Source: Leadbetterella lacunae (GTDB taxonomy: Bacteria > Bacteroidota > Bacteroidia > Cytophagales > Spirosomataceae). From it: a stretch of 64,000 nucleotides of DNA. The notes under the pieces were generated by a model. That model was not told the DNA's origin, did not search any database, and saw nothing but the letters and a program-made list of their open reading frames with translations. The DNA lies in NCBI RefSeq assembly GCF_042649125.1, contig NZ_JBHRYQ010000001.1:3906001-3970000 (forward strand), given 5' to 3'. The position numbers and the translations under genes are program-made. Positions 7,893 through 16,411 of this stretch are shown in pieces. How positions within the stretch are numbered: the stretch's first letter is position 1; every line of letters begins with the position of its first letter.

Positions 7893-9614
7893 TTATTTCA
7901 ACAAGAACTCTGTTCTAGAGCCTGATTTCTTGCCATCTGGAGTCATGTATGAAGAGTTTGGATCTTCGTCTCCATATCCTTTGTATGACATTCTAAATTT
8001 AGAGATACATTTTTTCTTTAAGAAGTAAGAATATATCGCACAAGCTCTAAGAGAAGCTAGTCTTACGTTTTGAGCACTGCTTCCGTTATCGTTGTAAGTG
8101 TTGATTACCAATTTGGCATCTTTACATCTAGAAAGTACATCACATACCCTTTGTAGAGATTTGTATGACGATGGCTTAATTTTGTTGGTTCCTGTATAAA
8201 ACTCAATTCCTTGAGCGGCATAGTTAAGTTGATCTAATTCAGCAGCAGATATTACACAACCACTTGCAGATTTGTAACCCATAAATGGAGCTACACCGTT
8301 TATATATCCTTCTGGACAACCGCCGTTGCTCATCAATCCAGGAATAGAAGGGCAAAGGTCTTTGTTATCAGGCACACCGTCACCGTCGCTATCTGGACAT
8401 CCATTTGCTGAAGCCAAACCTTTTACGTTAAGGCAATCGTCATCTTTGTCAGCTACTCCATCTCCGTCTGAATCAGGGCAGCCGTTAAGTGCCGCAGGGC
8501 CAGGTGAGTTTGGACATGCATCATCTTTATCTGCTATTCCATCTCCGTCAGTATCAGGACAACCTTTAAGTTCTTTAACACCTGCAACGTCTGGACAAGC
8601 GTCGTCTTTATCTGCAACACCATCAAAATCTCTATCTGGACAACCGTTTAAGTAAGCTGGGCCAACCAAAGTAGGGCATGCATCGTCTTTGTCAGGAATG
8701 CCGTCACCGTCGGAATCTGGACAGCCCTTCAGGCCAATTGGTCCAGCTACAGTAGGACAAGCATCGTCTTTGTCAGGCACGCCGTCACCGTCGGTATCAG
8801 GGCATCCTTGGAATTTAGGCAAACCAACTTCGTTTACACAAAGGTCGCATTTGTCAACAACTCCATCTTTATCAGAGTCTTTATCACCAAATCTATATGA
8901 AGCTAATATGTTAGCTAAGAAATAACCATCTTTTCTTGAAGAGTTACCTGCCATACTGATACCGTCAAGGTAATCTGACATAGAGAATCTGTAACCAGCT
9001 TCAGCTCCAAGTGTTAATCTTCTTGTTGCGTTATATTTTACACCTACTCCAACTGGAATAACCGCTGCTATTCTGTTACCGAACTTTTTAAGATAATCTC
9101 TATCTGCTTGTAAGTCTCTTGGTATAACCGGAGCAACAGCACCTGCTTCTTGATAAACTGTTGGGTTTGAGTAAGTAGCACCAATACCTCCAAACAAATA
9201 AGGAGTTAGTGTCTTTTTCATAAAGCCATCACAAGTAAACCTTCTTTCTCTAAGTGGATAAAACTCCCCTAGAACAGCGGCCTCTATAAATGGAGTTGAT
9301 CTAAACTTCAATCTTCTGTAATCCCACTGGTCTATTGGGCTGTCTAAGTCTCTACCACCCATACGACCAACCAATACTTGGGGTCTTATTGTGAAATAAT
9401 CATTAATATGTCTTCTTACGAAAACCCCAATAACAGGATTAACTTGAGATGCATAAGGTTTACTACAGTGCATATCACCAAAATACTGGTTGATACCAAG
9501 GGGAATACCAACTTCCCACTTATATGGCTTGCAAACACTGCATGTATCTTGAGCTTGCGTGGTTAAGCTTCCAAAAGTCAAGAGAGTTAATAAAAGAAAT
9601 GTGACCTTCTTCAT
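7893..9614 (-). CDS. OmpA-like outer membrane protein with thrombospondin type 3 repeats
   Basis: This 573-residue protein has a signal peptide (residues 1-21, ending TTQA), an eight-strand-like beta-barrel region (about 25-243), seven calcium-binding thrombospondin type 3 repeats of about 27 residues (245-432), and a C-terminal OmpA-type domain (about 455-573). In the last, KGYGDEDPNSS and SGSRTEFLLK match the end of peptidoglycan-binding domains, but the usual GHTD-like motif reads INTYND, so peptidoglycan binding may be weakened. It probably links the outer membrane to the cell wall. It is a single-gene unit with its own terminator and a possible promoter at 9704-9711. Confidence 0.9.
   Translation of the reverse strand: MKKVTFLLLTLLTFGSLTTQAQDTCSVCKPYKWEVGIPLGINQYFGDMHCSKPYASQVNPVIGVFVRRHINDYFTIRPQVLVGRMGGRDLDSPIDQWDYRRLKFRSTPFIEAAVLGEFYPLRERRFTCDGFMKKTLTPYLFGGIGATYSNPTVYQEAGAVAPVIPRDLQADRDYLKKFGNRIAAVIPVGVGVKYNATRRLTLGAEAGYRFSMSDYLDGISMAGNSSRKDGYFLANILASYRFGDKDSDKDGVVDKCDLCVNEVGLPKFQGCPDTDGDGVPDKDDACPTVAGPIGLKGCPDSDGDGIPDKDDACPTLVGPAYLNGCPDRDFDGVADKDDACPDVAGVKELKGCPDTDGDGIADKDDACPNSPGPAALNGCPDSDGDGVADKDDDCLNVKGLASANGCPDSDGDGVPDNKDLCPSIPGLMSNGGCPEGYINGVAPFMGYKSASGCVISAAELDQLNYAAQGIEFYTGTNKIKPSSYKSLQRVCDVLSRCKDAKLVINTYNDNGSSAQNVRLASLRACAIYSYFLKKKCISKFRMSYKGYGDEDPNSSYMTPDGKKSGSRTEFLLK
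8319..8876 (-). repeat. 81-bp coding repeats (thrombospondin type 3)
   Basis: Seven tandem 27-codon units lie inside the OmpA-like gene. Each begins with a form of CPDxDGDGxxDKDDACP, an aspartate-rich calcium-binding loop. They differ at many synonymous and spacer positions, so they are old protein repeats rather than recent DNA duplications. Confidence 0.9.
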
Positions 9615-9703
9615 TTTGTATTTTTTTTTGAATAATAAAGATTTAATTAAAAAGCATTAATCTTTGTGAAACTAGGCGTTTAAATATAGTTTTTAAGCCC
9701 ATG

Positions 9704-9711
9704 CAAAAATA
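9704..9711 (-). promoter_or_regulatory. possible -7 element of the OmpA-like gene
   Basis: On the minus strand TATTTTTG fits TAnnTTTG. It would give a leader of about 80 bases before the ATG at 9614. No convincing TTG is found 17-21 bases upstream, so support rests on the -7 match alone. Confidence 0.35.
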
Positions 9712-9762
9712 TAATAAAATAAATTTAAAAAAAACTATTCATTCAATTATTGGACCATAAAC

Positions 9763-11889
9763 TTATTTAGTAGACAAATCTAAGATGAAACTGTACATAA
9801 GTGCGGTGTCTTTTAATGCAGAGAACCTTCCAGATGCTCCACCATGACCCGCAGTCATATTTGTATGTAATAACAATAAGTTTTTGTCTGTTTTGTATTG
9901 TCTAAGTTTGGCCACCCATTTTGCTGGTTCCCAATACTGTACTTGACTGTCATGAAGGCCAGTGGTCACTAATAAATTCGGATATTTTTTATGTTCTACG
10001 TTGTCATAAGGCGAATAAGACAACATATACTTATAAGAATCTTCATTTTTAGGATTTCCCCATTCTTCAAACTCTCCTGTGGTAAGTGGAATACTCTCGT
10101 CTAACATAGTAGTAACTACATCTACAAAAGGCACTGCTGCTACCACACCTTCATAAAGTTCGGGAGCTTGGTTTATTACTGCTCCCATCAACAATCCTCC
10201 TGCACTTCCTCCCATGGCGAAAAGCTTTTTTGGATTCGCATATTTTTTTTCTGTTAAATATCTCGAGCAATCCACAAAATCATTGAATGTATTTATTTTT
10301 TTGAACATTTTTCCGTCTTCGTACCATTGTCTGCCCATTTCTTGGCCGCCCCTAATGTGCGTAATAGCATATACGAAGCCGCGGTCTAAAAGGCTTAAAC
10401 GTGTGGAGCTAAATGTGGCATCCATAGATGCACCATAAGACCCATAGGCGTATTGGAGCAAAGGAGCCGATCCGTCAATTTTGGTGTTTTTGTGGTAAAC
10501 TAGAGATACTGGAACCTTGGCTCCATCTCGTGCAGTTACGAAAAAACGCTCTGATTTGTAATTTGACTTATTAAAACCACCGAGTATTTCCTGCTCTTTC
10601 TTCAAGACTTTTTCACGGGTGTCCATGTTATAGTCAAAAGTTGAATTTGGAGTAGTTAATGAGGTATATCCAAATCTGAGTATGTTGGTTTCAAAGTTTG
10701 GATTTACACTTACGTAGGTATCATATGCAGGTTCTCCAAAGTTTAGATAATGCTCTTTTTTTTCTTTTTGGTCAATGATTCTTATATGCATTAATCCATC
10801 TTTTCGTTCTTGAATAACGAGGTGGTTTTTAAATACTTCCATTCCCTCCAGAAAAACATCAGCCCTATGTGCTATCAATGTTTTCCAGTTTTTAAGGTCG
10901 CCTTGTTTTTGCTCCGAAACCTCCATTAACTGGTAATTGGGAGCGTTTTGGTAATTTGTACGGATTAAAAAATTGTCTTTATAATGATCAATGAAATATT
11001 CTAAGCCTTTTTCTCTAGGGAAAAAAGTTTTGAAACTACCACTTGGTTCAGAGGCATTTAACAATTGAAACTCAGTAGAGACCCCGTTTTGACCCGAATA
11101 TATGGCAATATATTTTTTAGATTTCGTACGTCCTAGTCCCATATAAAATTGATTATCTTTCTCATGGTAAACCAAAACGTCTGCTTCAGGTTTGGTACCT
11201 AAAACATGCCTATAAACTCGGTCACCCAAAAGGGTTTGTTGGTCGCGAATAATGTAAAAAATGGTTTTATTATCTGCTGCCCAAGCATAACTTCCGCCTT
11301 CTGTCAGCTCTATTTTATCAGCTAATATTTCGCCAGTTTGGAGATTTTTAAAACCTAAAACGTAGTTTCTACGGCTTACGGTATCCACACCAAAAGCAAG
11401 GATTTGCTCATTATCAGAAACTTCAAAACCACCGATGTTAAAATAGCTTTGGTCTTTGGCCATTTCGTTTCCATCCAGAATTATTTCTTCCTTCGCATCG
11501 AGGCTTCCTTTTTTTCTACAATAGACCGGATACTCTCCACCTTGTACGTATTTCGAATAGTAATAATAGTTTCCGTCTAAATAAGGAACAGATTCGTCTT
11601 GTTCCTTTATTCTGCTCTTCATTTCCTCAAAAAGTTGCTCTTTAAAGTCAGATATGGGGGCCATTACATTGTCTAAATACGTATTTTCTGCGTTTAGATA
11701 GTCAAGTACTTCTTGGTCTTCTCTCTGATTTAACCAATAATAAGGGTCATTTCGGGAGTGGTTGTGGATTTTTAATTCGTGGTTTTTCTGAGCTGCTATC
11801 GGAGCTGTTTGTCCATCTGCACTCATTTTTTGTCCGTATGTCATGTTTAACGCAATAATATTTAGTGAAAAAATCAAGGCTTTTTTCAT
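9763..11889 (-). CDS. prolyl oligopeptidase family serine peptidase (oligopeptidase B-like, S9A)
   Basis: This 708-residue peptidase would cut short peptides, in the oligopeptidase B manner after basic residues. An N-terminal seven-bladed propeller domain (about residues 30-440) gates an alpha/beta-hydrolase domain. The catalytic triad is visible as Ser562 in GGSAGG, Asp647 in LHDSQV and His682 in AGHGGASGRF. RGGQEMGRQWYEDGK is typical of oligopeptidase B. Residues 1-19 (MKKALIFSLNIIALNMTYG) look like a signal peptide, so the enzyme is probably periplasmic rather than cytosolic. It is divergent from the M28 peptidase gene and seems to be a single unit. Confidence 0.92.
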   Translation of the reverse strand: MKKALIFSLNIIALNMTYGQKMSADGQTAPIAAQKNHELKIHNHSRNDPYYWLNQREDQEVLDYLNAENTYLDNVMAPISDFKEQLFEEMKSRIKEQDESVPYLDGNYYYYSKYVQGGEYPVYCRKKGSLDAKEEIILDGNEMAKDQSYFNIGGFEVSDNEQILAFGVDTVSRRNYVLGFKNLQTGEILADKIELTEGGSYAWAADNKTIFYIIRDQQTLLGDRVYRHVLGTKPEADVLVYHEKDNQFYMGLGRTKSKKYIAIYSGQNGVSTEFQLLNASEPSGSFKTFFPREKGLEYFIDHYKDNFLIRTNYQNAPNYQLMEVSEQKQGDLKNWKTLIAHRADVFLEGMEVFKNHLVIQERKDGLMHIRIIDQKEKKEHYLNFGEPAYDTYVSVNPNFETNILRFGYTSLTTPNSTFDYNMDTREKVLKKEQEILGGFNKSNYKSERFFVTARDGAKVPVSLVYHKNTKIDGSAPLLQYAYGSYGASMDATFSSTRLSLLDRGFVYAITHIRGGQEMGRQWYEDGKMFKKINTFNDFVDCSRYLTEKKYANPKKLFAMGGSAGGLLMGAVINQAPELYEGVVAAVPFVDVVTTMLDESIPLTTGEFEEWGNPKNEDSYKYMLSYSPYDNVEHKKYPNLLVTTGLHDSQVQYWEPAKWVAKLRQYKTDKNLLLLHTNMTAGHGGASGRFSALKDTALMYSFILDLSTK

Positions 11890-12013
11890 AGTTCGTTTGT
11901 TTGATTACAACAAATAAAAATAAAATATTCTATATTTAGGGTGATTTCTTGTCAAACGTAAAATATTCTGTTGTTTTTAATCTGTCAATAAACTAACCAT
12001 AATCCTTCGATCC

Positions 12014-13498
12014 ATGTTTAAGCGTAGTGTTATTTTAACGGCCATCTTTGGCATTTTGGTATTTCCATCATTTGTGACTTTAAAACCCGAAAGTCTGGAG
12101 CAAATTTTTAATTTGATTAATAAAGATGTTTTAGAAAACGGAAATGCTTATGCTTCGCTTGGTGAGGCTACCTCCACCATAGGGCATAGGTTAACGGGCA
12201 GTATTAACGGAAAAAAAGGGGAAGAGTTTGCGTATAACCTATTGAAAAGTTATGGCTACAAAAACCTAAATTATCAGCCGTTTACAGTTGAGTCGTGGTC
12301 GAGAGATACAGTTAGTTTAACTTTGGTGCCTGCCGAAAGCGATAATTTTGTAGATGTAGAGGTTGTGGCTTTGGCTCACTCACCGGTTAGCTCGCATGTA
12401 TCGGCTCAGATAGTAGACTGTGGAGACGGCTTAGAAGGGGATTTTGAAAAAGTTAAAAATGAGATAAAAGGGAAGGTCGCTTTATTTAATATTAATATTC
12501 AAAATCCGGACAACAAATCTCTTAAAAATCTACATCGATCTGAAAAAACTGCCTTGGCTATAGAGCATGGAGCGGCCGCGGTAATTATTGCAAATGCTGT
12601 GGAAGGTGGTGTGCTTTTAACAGGTACAGCCTCCGTTACGGGCGAATTGATTCCAATACCTGCAGTTTGTGTTTCAGTAGAAACGGGAAAAGCAATTAGA
12701 AGATGGATAAGAGATGAGAAGAATATATTGGGCGTAATAGACATGCGTAACTTTAGTAGGCCTATTAAAGCTAGAAACGTGATAGCCACGATAGAGGGAA
12801 CTTCTAAAAAGCTAAAAAAGGAGAAAATAATAATTGGAGGCCACTTAGATTCGTGGGATTTGGCTACTGGGGCGATGGATAACGGAATCGGTTCATTTTC
12901 GGTGTTAGATATAGCGAGAGTGTTTAAAAAACTTAACTTAAAAACATCGAGAACCATAGAGTTTGTGATGTTTATGGGAGAAGAGCAGGGGCTTTTAGGT
13001 TCTAGAAACATGGTGAAACAATATCTGGATGCAAATAAACTAGAAGATGTAAAACTGATGATGAACCTCGACATGGTAAACAATACGATGGGTTTCAACG
13101 CAATGGGCAATGATAAACTCAAAGCTGAAATGGATAAGATAGGAGAATTGATGGCCAAAATAGATCCCGCATATAAAAATATGAACAGAAACGCTGCGGG
13201 ACTTCATTCAGATCATCAGCCATTTATGATACATGGAGTGCCGGTTTGTTCGCCTTCAGGAAGTTTTCCGGTTAAAGCATATAACTGTTACCATGCCAAT
13301 TGCGATAGATTTGACCTAATTGATAAAGACCAGATAAATAACAATGTTCGTTTTACGGCCATGATGCTATACGCATTAGCCAATATGAATGAACTTCCAG
13401 TAAAAAAATTAAACGATTCAGAAACCAAAGAGTTTTTAATAAAACAAAACCTAAAACAAGAGCTAGTTATTGGAAAAGACTGGCGTTGGGATCTATAA
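12014..13498 (+). CDS. M28 family metallopeptidase with PA domain (carboxypeptidase Q-like)
   Basis: This 494-residue secreted exopeptidase carries an N-terminal hydrophobic segment (residues 1-22), a PA insert domain (about 105-245) and a two-zinc M28 catalytic domain. Likely zinc ligands are His277 (GGHLDSWD), Asp289 (GAMDNG), Glu324 (GEEQG), Asp353 (NLDMV) and His427 (CYHANCDRFD); Glu323 would be the general base. The layout resembles plasma glutamate carboxypeptidase and other aminopeptidases of the family. It is divergent from the S9 peptidase, so the two may serve the use of peptides. It ends 16 bases before yifB. Confidence 0.92.
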   Translation: MFKRSVILTAIFGILVFPSFVTLKPESLEQIFNLINKDVLENGNAYASLGEATSTIGHRLTGSINGKKGEEFAYNLLKSYGYKNLNYQPFTVESWSRDTVSLTLVPAESDNFVDVEVVALAHSPVSSHVSAQIVDCGDGLEGDFEKVKNEIKGKVALFNINIQNPDNKSLKNLHRSEKTALAIEHGAAAVIIANAVEGGVLLTGTASVTGELIPIPAVCVSVETGKAIRRWIRDEKNILGVIDMRNFSRPIKARNVIATIEGTSKKLKKEKIIIGGHLDSWDLATGAMDNGIGSFSVLDIARVFKKLNLKTSRTIEFVMFMGEEQGLLGSRNMVKQYLDANKLEDVKLMMNLDMVNNTMGFNAMGNDKLKAEMDKIGELMAKIDPAYKNMNRNAAGLHSDHQPFMIHGVPVCSPSGSFPVKAYNCYHANCDRFDLIDKDQINNNVRFTAMMLYALANMNELPVKKLNDSETKEFLIKQNLKQELVIGKDWRWDL

Positions 13499-13514
13499 TA
13501 AAAAAGAAAGAAAT

Positions 13515-15059
13515 ATGTTATCCACAACAAATGGTGCTGCAGTATATGGAGTAAGTGCCACTTTAATAACCGTAGAAGTTAGTGTACTTAAAGGCGGGTT
13601 CGGTTTAAGTGTAGTTGGTTTGCCTGACAATGCTGTAAGAGAAAGTTTGCAGCGAATAGATGCTGCTCTAAAAAATGGCGGCTTTGAGTTATCTAGATAT
13701 AAAACAATCGTAAACTTAGCACCAGCTGATATCAGGAAAGAAGGCTCTGCCTATGACCTGCCGATTGCATTATGTTTGCTTTCTTCGGCAGGGAATATTG
13801 TGTTTGAAAAAGAACTGAAAGATTACGTAATACTAGGAGAACTTGCTCTCGATGGAAAGTTACGGCCTATAAAAGGTGTATTGCCGATAGCTATAGAAGC
13901 ACGTTCAAAGAAGCTAAAGGGTTTTATATTGCCCAAAGAAAATGCCGCAGAAGCTTCTATTGTAAATAACCTAGATGTTATAGGCGTGGAAACGTTGGAT
14001 GAGGCAGTAGGGTATTTGACAGGTGAGTTAGAAATAAAGCCGCTCATAACAGACACAAGAGACGTGTTTTACCATTCGGTAAATGAGTACGATGCGGATT
14101 TCTCACATGTGCAAGGACAAGAAAACATAAAAAGAGCCCTAGAGATAGCAGCCGCAGGCGGTCATAATGCCATCATGATAGGACCTCCGGGTGCCGGAAA
14201 AACCATGTTAGCCAAAAGGCTACCTTCTATCTTGCCTCCTTTGACGTTAATGGAGGCTTTAGAAACAACTAAAATACATTCGGTGGCTGGTAAGCTAGAT
14301 GCTGTTTCATCGTTGGTTTCACGAAGGCCATTCCGTAATCCTCACCATACTATTTCAGATGCTGCTTTGGTAGGAGGCGGTAGTTTTCCGCAACCCGGTG
14401 AAATCTCGCTGGCACACAATGGCGTTTTGTTTTTAGACGAATTGCCGGAGTTTAAACGTACGGTTTTAGAGGTAATGAGGCAGCCTTTGGAAGAGCGAAA
14501 AGTAGTGATTTCTAGAACCAGGTTGGCAGTGGAATTTCCTTCAAGTTTTATGTTGATTGCCAGTATGAACCCGTGTCCATGTGGCTATTACAACCATCCC
14601 GAAAAAGACTGTACTTGCCCTCCTGGTGCTGTTGAGAAGTATTTAAATAAGATTTCAGGGCCGTTGTTAGACCGAATAGATTTACATGTAGAGGTAACGC
14701 CGGTGAGTTTTGATGAAATATCTTCAACAAGAAAAAATGAGACATCATCAGAAATAAGAATGCGAGTGGTGAAAGCACGTGAAATTCAAATAGAAAGGTT
14801 TAAAGCGTTTGAAGATATACATTCCAATGCCATGATGCCAGCCGAAATGGTAAAGAAAATTTGTGAAATAAGTGATCCGGGTAAAGCACTTCTCAAAAAA
14901 GCAATGGAAAGGTTAGGCTTGTCTGCGAGGGCATACGATCGTATATTGAAAGTTTCGCGAACTATAGCTGACCTTGCGGGGACAGAAGATATCCGAATTG
15001 AGCATTTGGCAGAAGCTATACAATACCGTAGTTTAGATAGAGAAAACTGGGCGGGATAA
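13515..15059 (+). CDS. yifB: YifB/ComM family magnesium chelatase-like AAA+ ATPase
   Basis: This 514-residue protein has an N-terminal ChlI-like domain (about residues 15-150), an AAA+ core with Walker A GPPGAGKT (223-230) and Walker B LFLDELPEF, a cysteine cluster CPCGYYNHPEKDCTCPPG, and a C-terminal Mg-chelatase subunit ChlI domain. The family includes ComM, a helicase that helps branch migration of incoming DNA in natural transformation. I chose ATG 13515 because the frame extension to TTG 13470 lies inside the M28 gene, while MLSTTNGAAVYGV is the normal family N-terminus. Confidence 0.93.
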   Translation: MLSTTNGAAVYGVSATLITVEVSVLKGGFGLSVVGLPDNAVRESLQRIDAALKNGGFELSRYKTIVNLAPADIRKEGSAYDLPIALCLLSSAGNIVFEKELKDYVILGELALDGKLRPIKGVLPIAIEARSKKLKGFILPKENAAEASIVNNLDVIGVETLDEAVGYLTGELEIKPLITDTRDVFYHSVNEYDADFSHVQGQENIKRALEIAAAGGHNAIMIGPPGAGKTMLAKRLPSILPPLTLMEALETTKIHSVAGKLDAVSSLVSRRPFRNPHHTISDAALVGGGSFPQPGEISLAHNGVLFLDELPEFKRTVLEVMRQPLEERKVVISRTRLAVEFPSSFMLIASMNPCPCGYYNHPEKDCTCPPGAVEKYLNKISGPLLDRIDLHVEVTPVSFDEISSTRKNETSSEIRMRVVKAREIQIERFKAFEDIHSNAMMPAEMVKKICEISDPGKALLKKAMERLGLSARAYDRILKVSRTIADLAGTEDIRIEHLAEAIQYRSLDRENWAG

Positions 15060-15142
15060 TATTGAAGATAAGACATTTGAACTAAAAGTGTTTAAAACTC
15101 ATTGGAAGGACTATATCGTTTTGTGTTCTTTTTTTAAAAAAT

Positions 15143-16360
15143 ATGGAAATTAAACCGCTTAGTTCGTACCAAAAGTTCGTCATGTTTCTTTTGGCTGTTA
15201 CCCAATTTACGGTTGTTTTAGATTTTATGGTTATGTCTCCGCTAGGGGATATTTTGATGAAATCACTAGAGATTAATCCTACAAAATTTGGTATCACGGT
15301 TTCTAGTTACGCATTTAGTGCAGGCTTCTCAGGCTTGTTAGCTGCTGGTTTTGCAGATAAATTTGACCGTAAAAAAATATTAATTTTCTTTTATTCAGGC
15401 TTCATCATCGGTACATTTTTATGTGGTCTTGCCGAAACCTACGTGACCTTAGTGGCAGCACGAATATTTACTGGCATATTTGGTGGCGTGATGGGCTCAG
15501 TAAGCTTGGCTATTGTGACTGATTTGTTTGAACTAAACCAGCGAGGCAGAGTGATGGGAATCGTTCAAATGGGATTTGCGGCCAGTCAAGTACTCGGCAT
15601 TCCAGTAGGCTTATATTTGGCTAATCTTTGGGGCTGGCATGCTCCTTTTCTTATGATTGTAATCTTGGCAATCGGTATTTTAATAACCCTGATAATTAAA
15701 CTAAAACCAGTAGATGAGCATTTGAAATTAAAAAACGAAAAGAATGTTTTTGCTCATTTCAAACATGTTGTTTTTCTCAAAAACTACCGAATTGCTTTTC
15801 TCTCCACCGCTTTGTTGTCTATCAGTGGGTATTTGATGATGCCATTTGGTAGTGCATTTGCGGTAAATAATTTGGGAGTATCGCAAGAGCAACTGCCTTT
15901 GATATTTATGTTTACGGGAGTTTCTTCTCTGGTGGTCATGCCACTTGTGGGGAGACTTAGCGATACTTACAATAAGTTCAAAATATTTGTCATTGGCTCT
16001 GTTTGGGCCATGATCGTAATTTTGATTTATACCAACCTTGGACCAACGCCTTTGTATTTAATTATACCTTTAAATATTCTCCTTTTTATGGGAATAATGT
16101 CGCGTATGATTCCGGCCACTACTTTGACTTCGGCTATACCGAATATGCAAGACAGAGGTGCTTTTATGAGTATAAATTCATCACTTCAGCAGATAGCGGG
16201 TGGTTTGGCTACGCTCATGGCGGGTTTAATTATCGTACAGAAAGACAAACACAGTCCTTTAGAAAACTATCCGCTATTGGGTATTATTGGGGTGATAGTT
16301 ATGGGTATTGCGGTTTGGTTTATATATCGTGTATTTAGAATAGTTAAAGCAAACGCATAA
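15143..16360 (+). CDS. MFS transporter (drug/arabinose efflux type)
   Basis: This 405-residue protein has twelve membrane helices in two halves. The loop between helices 2 and 3 reads GFADKFDRKK, the MFS signature, and a similar motif GRLSDTYNKFK occurs after helix 8. The closest resemblance is to the AraJ/YdhP efflux branch (major facilitator family DHA1). Its substrate cannot be told from sequence. It stands alone, converging on dsbD with a shared terminator between them. Confidence 0.88.
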   Translation: MEIKPLSSYQKFVMFLLAVTQFTVVLDFMVMSPLGDILMKSLEINPTKFGITVSSYAFSAGFSGLLAAGFADKFDRKKILIFFYSGFIIGTFLCGLAETYVTLVAARIFTGIFGGVMGSVSLAIVTDLFELNQRGRVMGIVQMGFAASQVLGIPVGLYLANLWGWHAPFLMIVILAIGILITLIIKLKPVDEHLKLKNEKNVFAHFKHVVFLKNYRIAFLSTALLSISGYLMMPFGSAFAVNNLGVSQEQLPLIFMFTGVSSLVVMPLVGRLSDTYNKFKIFVIGSVWAMIVILIYTNLGPTPLYLIIPLNILLFMGIMSRMIPATTLTSAIPNMQDRGAFMSINSSLQQIAGGLATLMAGLIIVQKDKHSPLENYPLLGIIGVIVMGIAVWFIYRVFRIVKANA

Positions 16361-16395
16361 AAAAAGCACATTCCGTTGTCTGAATATGCTTTTTC
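16361..16395. terminator. bidirectional terminator between MFS gene and dsbD
   Basis: AAAAAGCA and TGCTTTTT form the outer stem, extended by ATTC/GAAT across one mismatch. A and T runs at both ends allow it to work for both converging genes. Confidence 0.75.
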
Positions 16396-16411
16396 AAGGT
16401 CAGTATTAAAA

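Noticed and set aside
8326..8925. Two long plus-strand open frames rich in Ser, Pro and Gly opposite the OmpA-like gene
   Set aside because: They are the reverse complement of the thrombospondin repeats and merely mirror their periodicity; no start context or function supports them.
12499..13158. A 219-codon minus-strand frame inside the M28 peptidase gene
   Set aside because: It is fully contained in a gene with intact zinc ligands, and its composition (S, I, F-rich) is that of a shadow frame.
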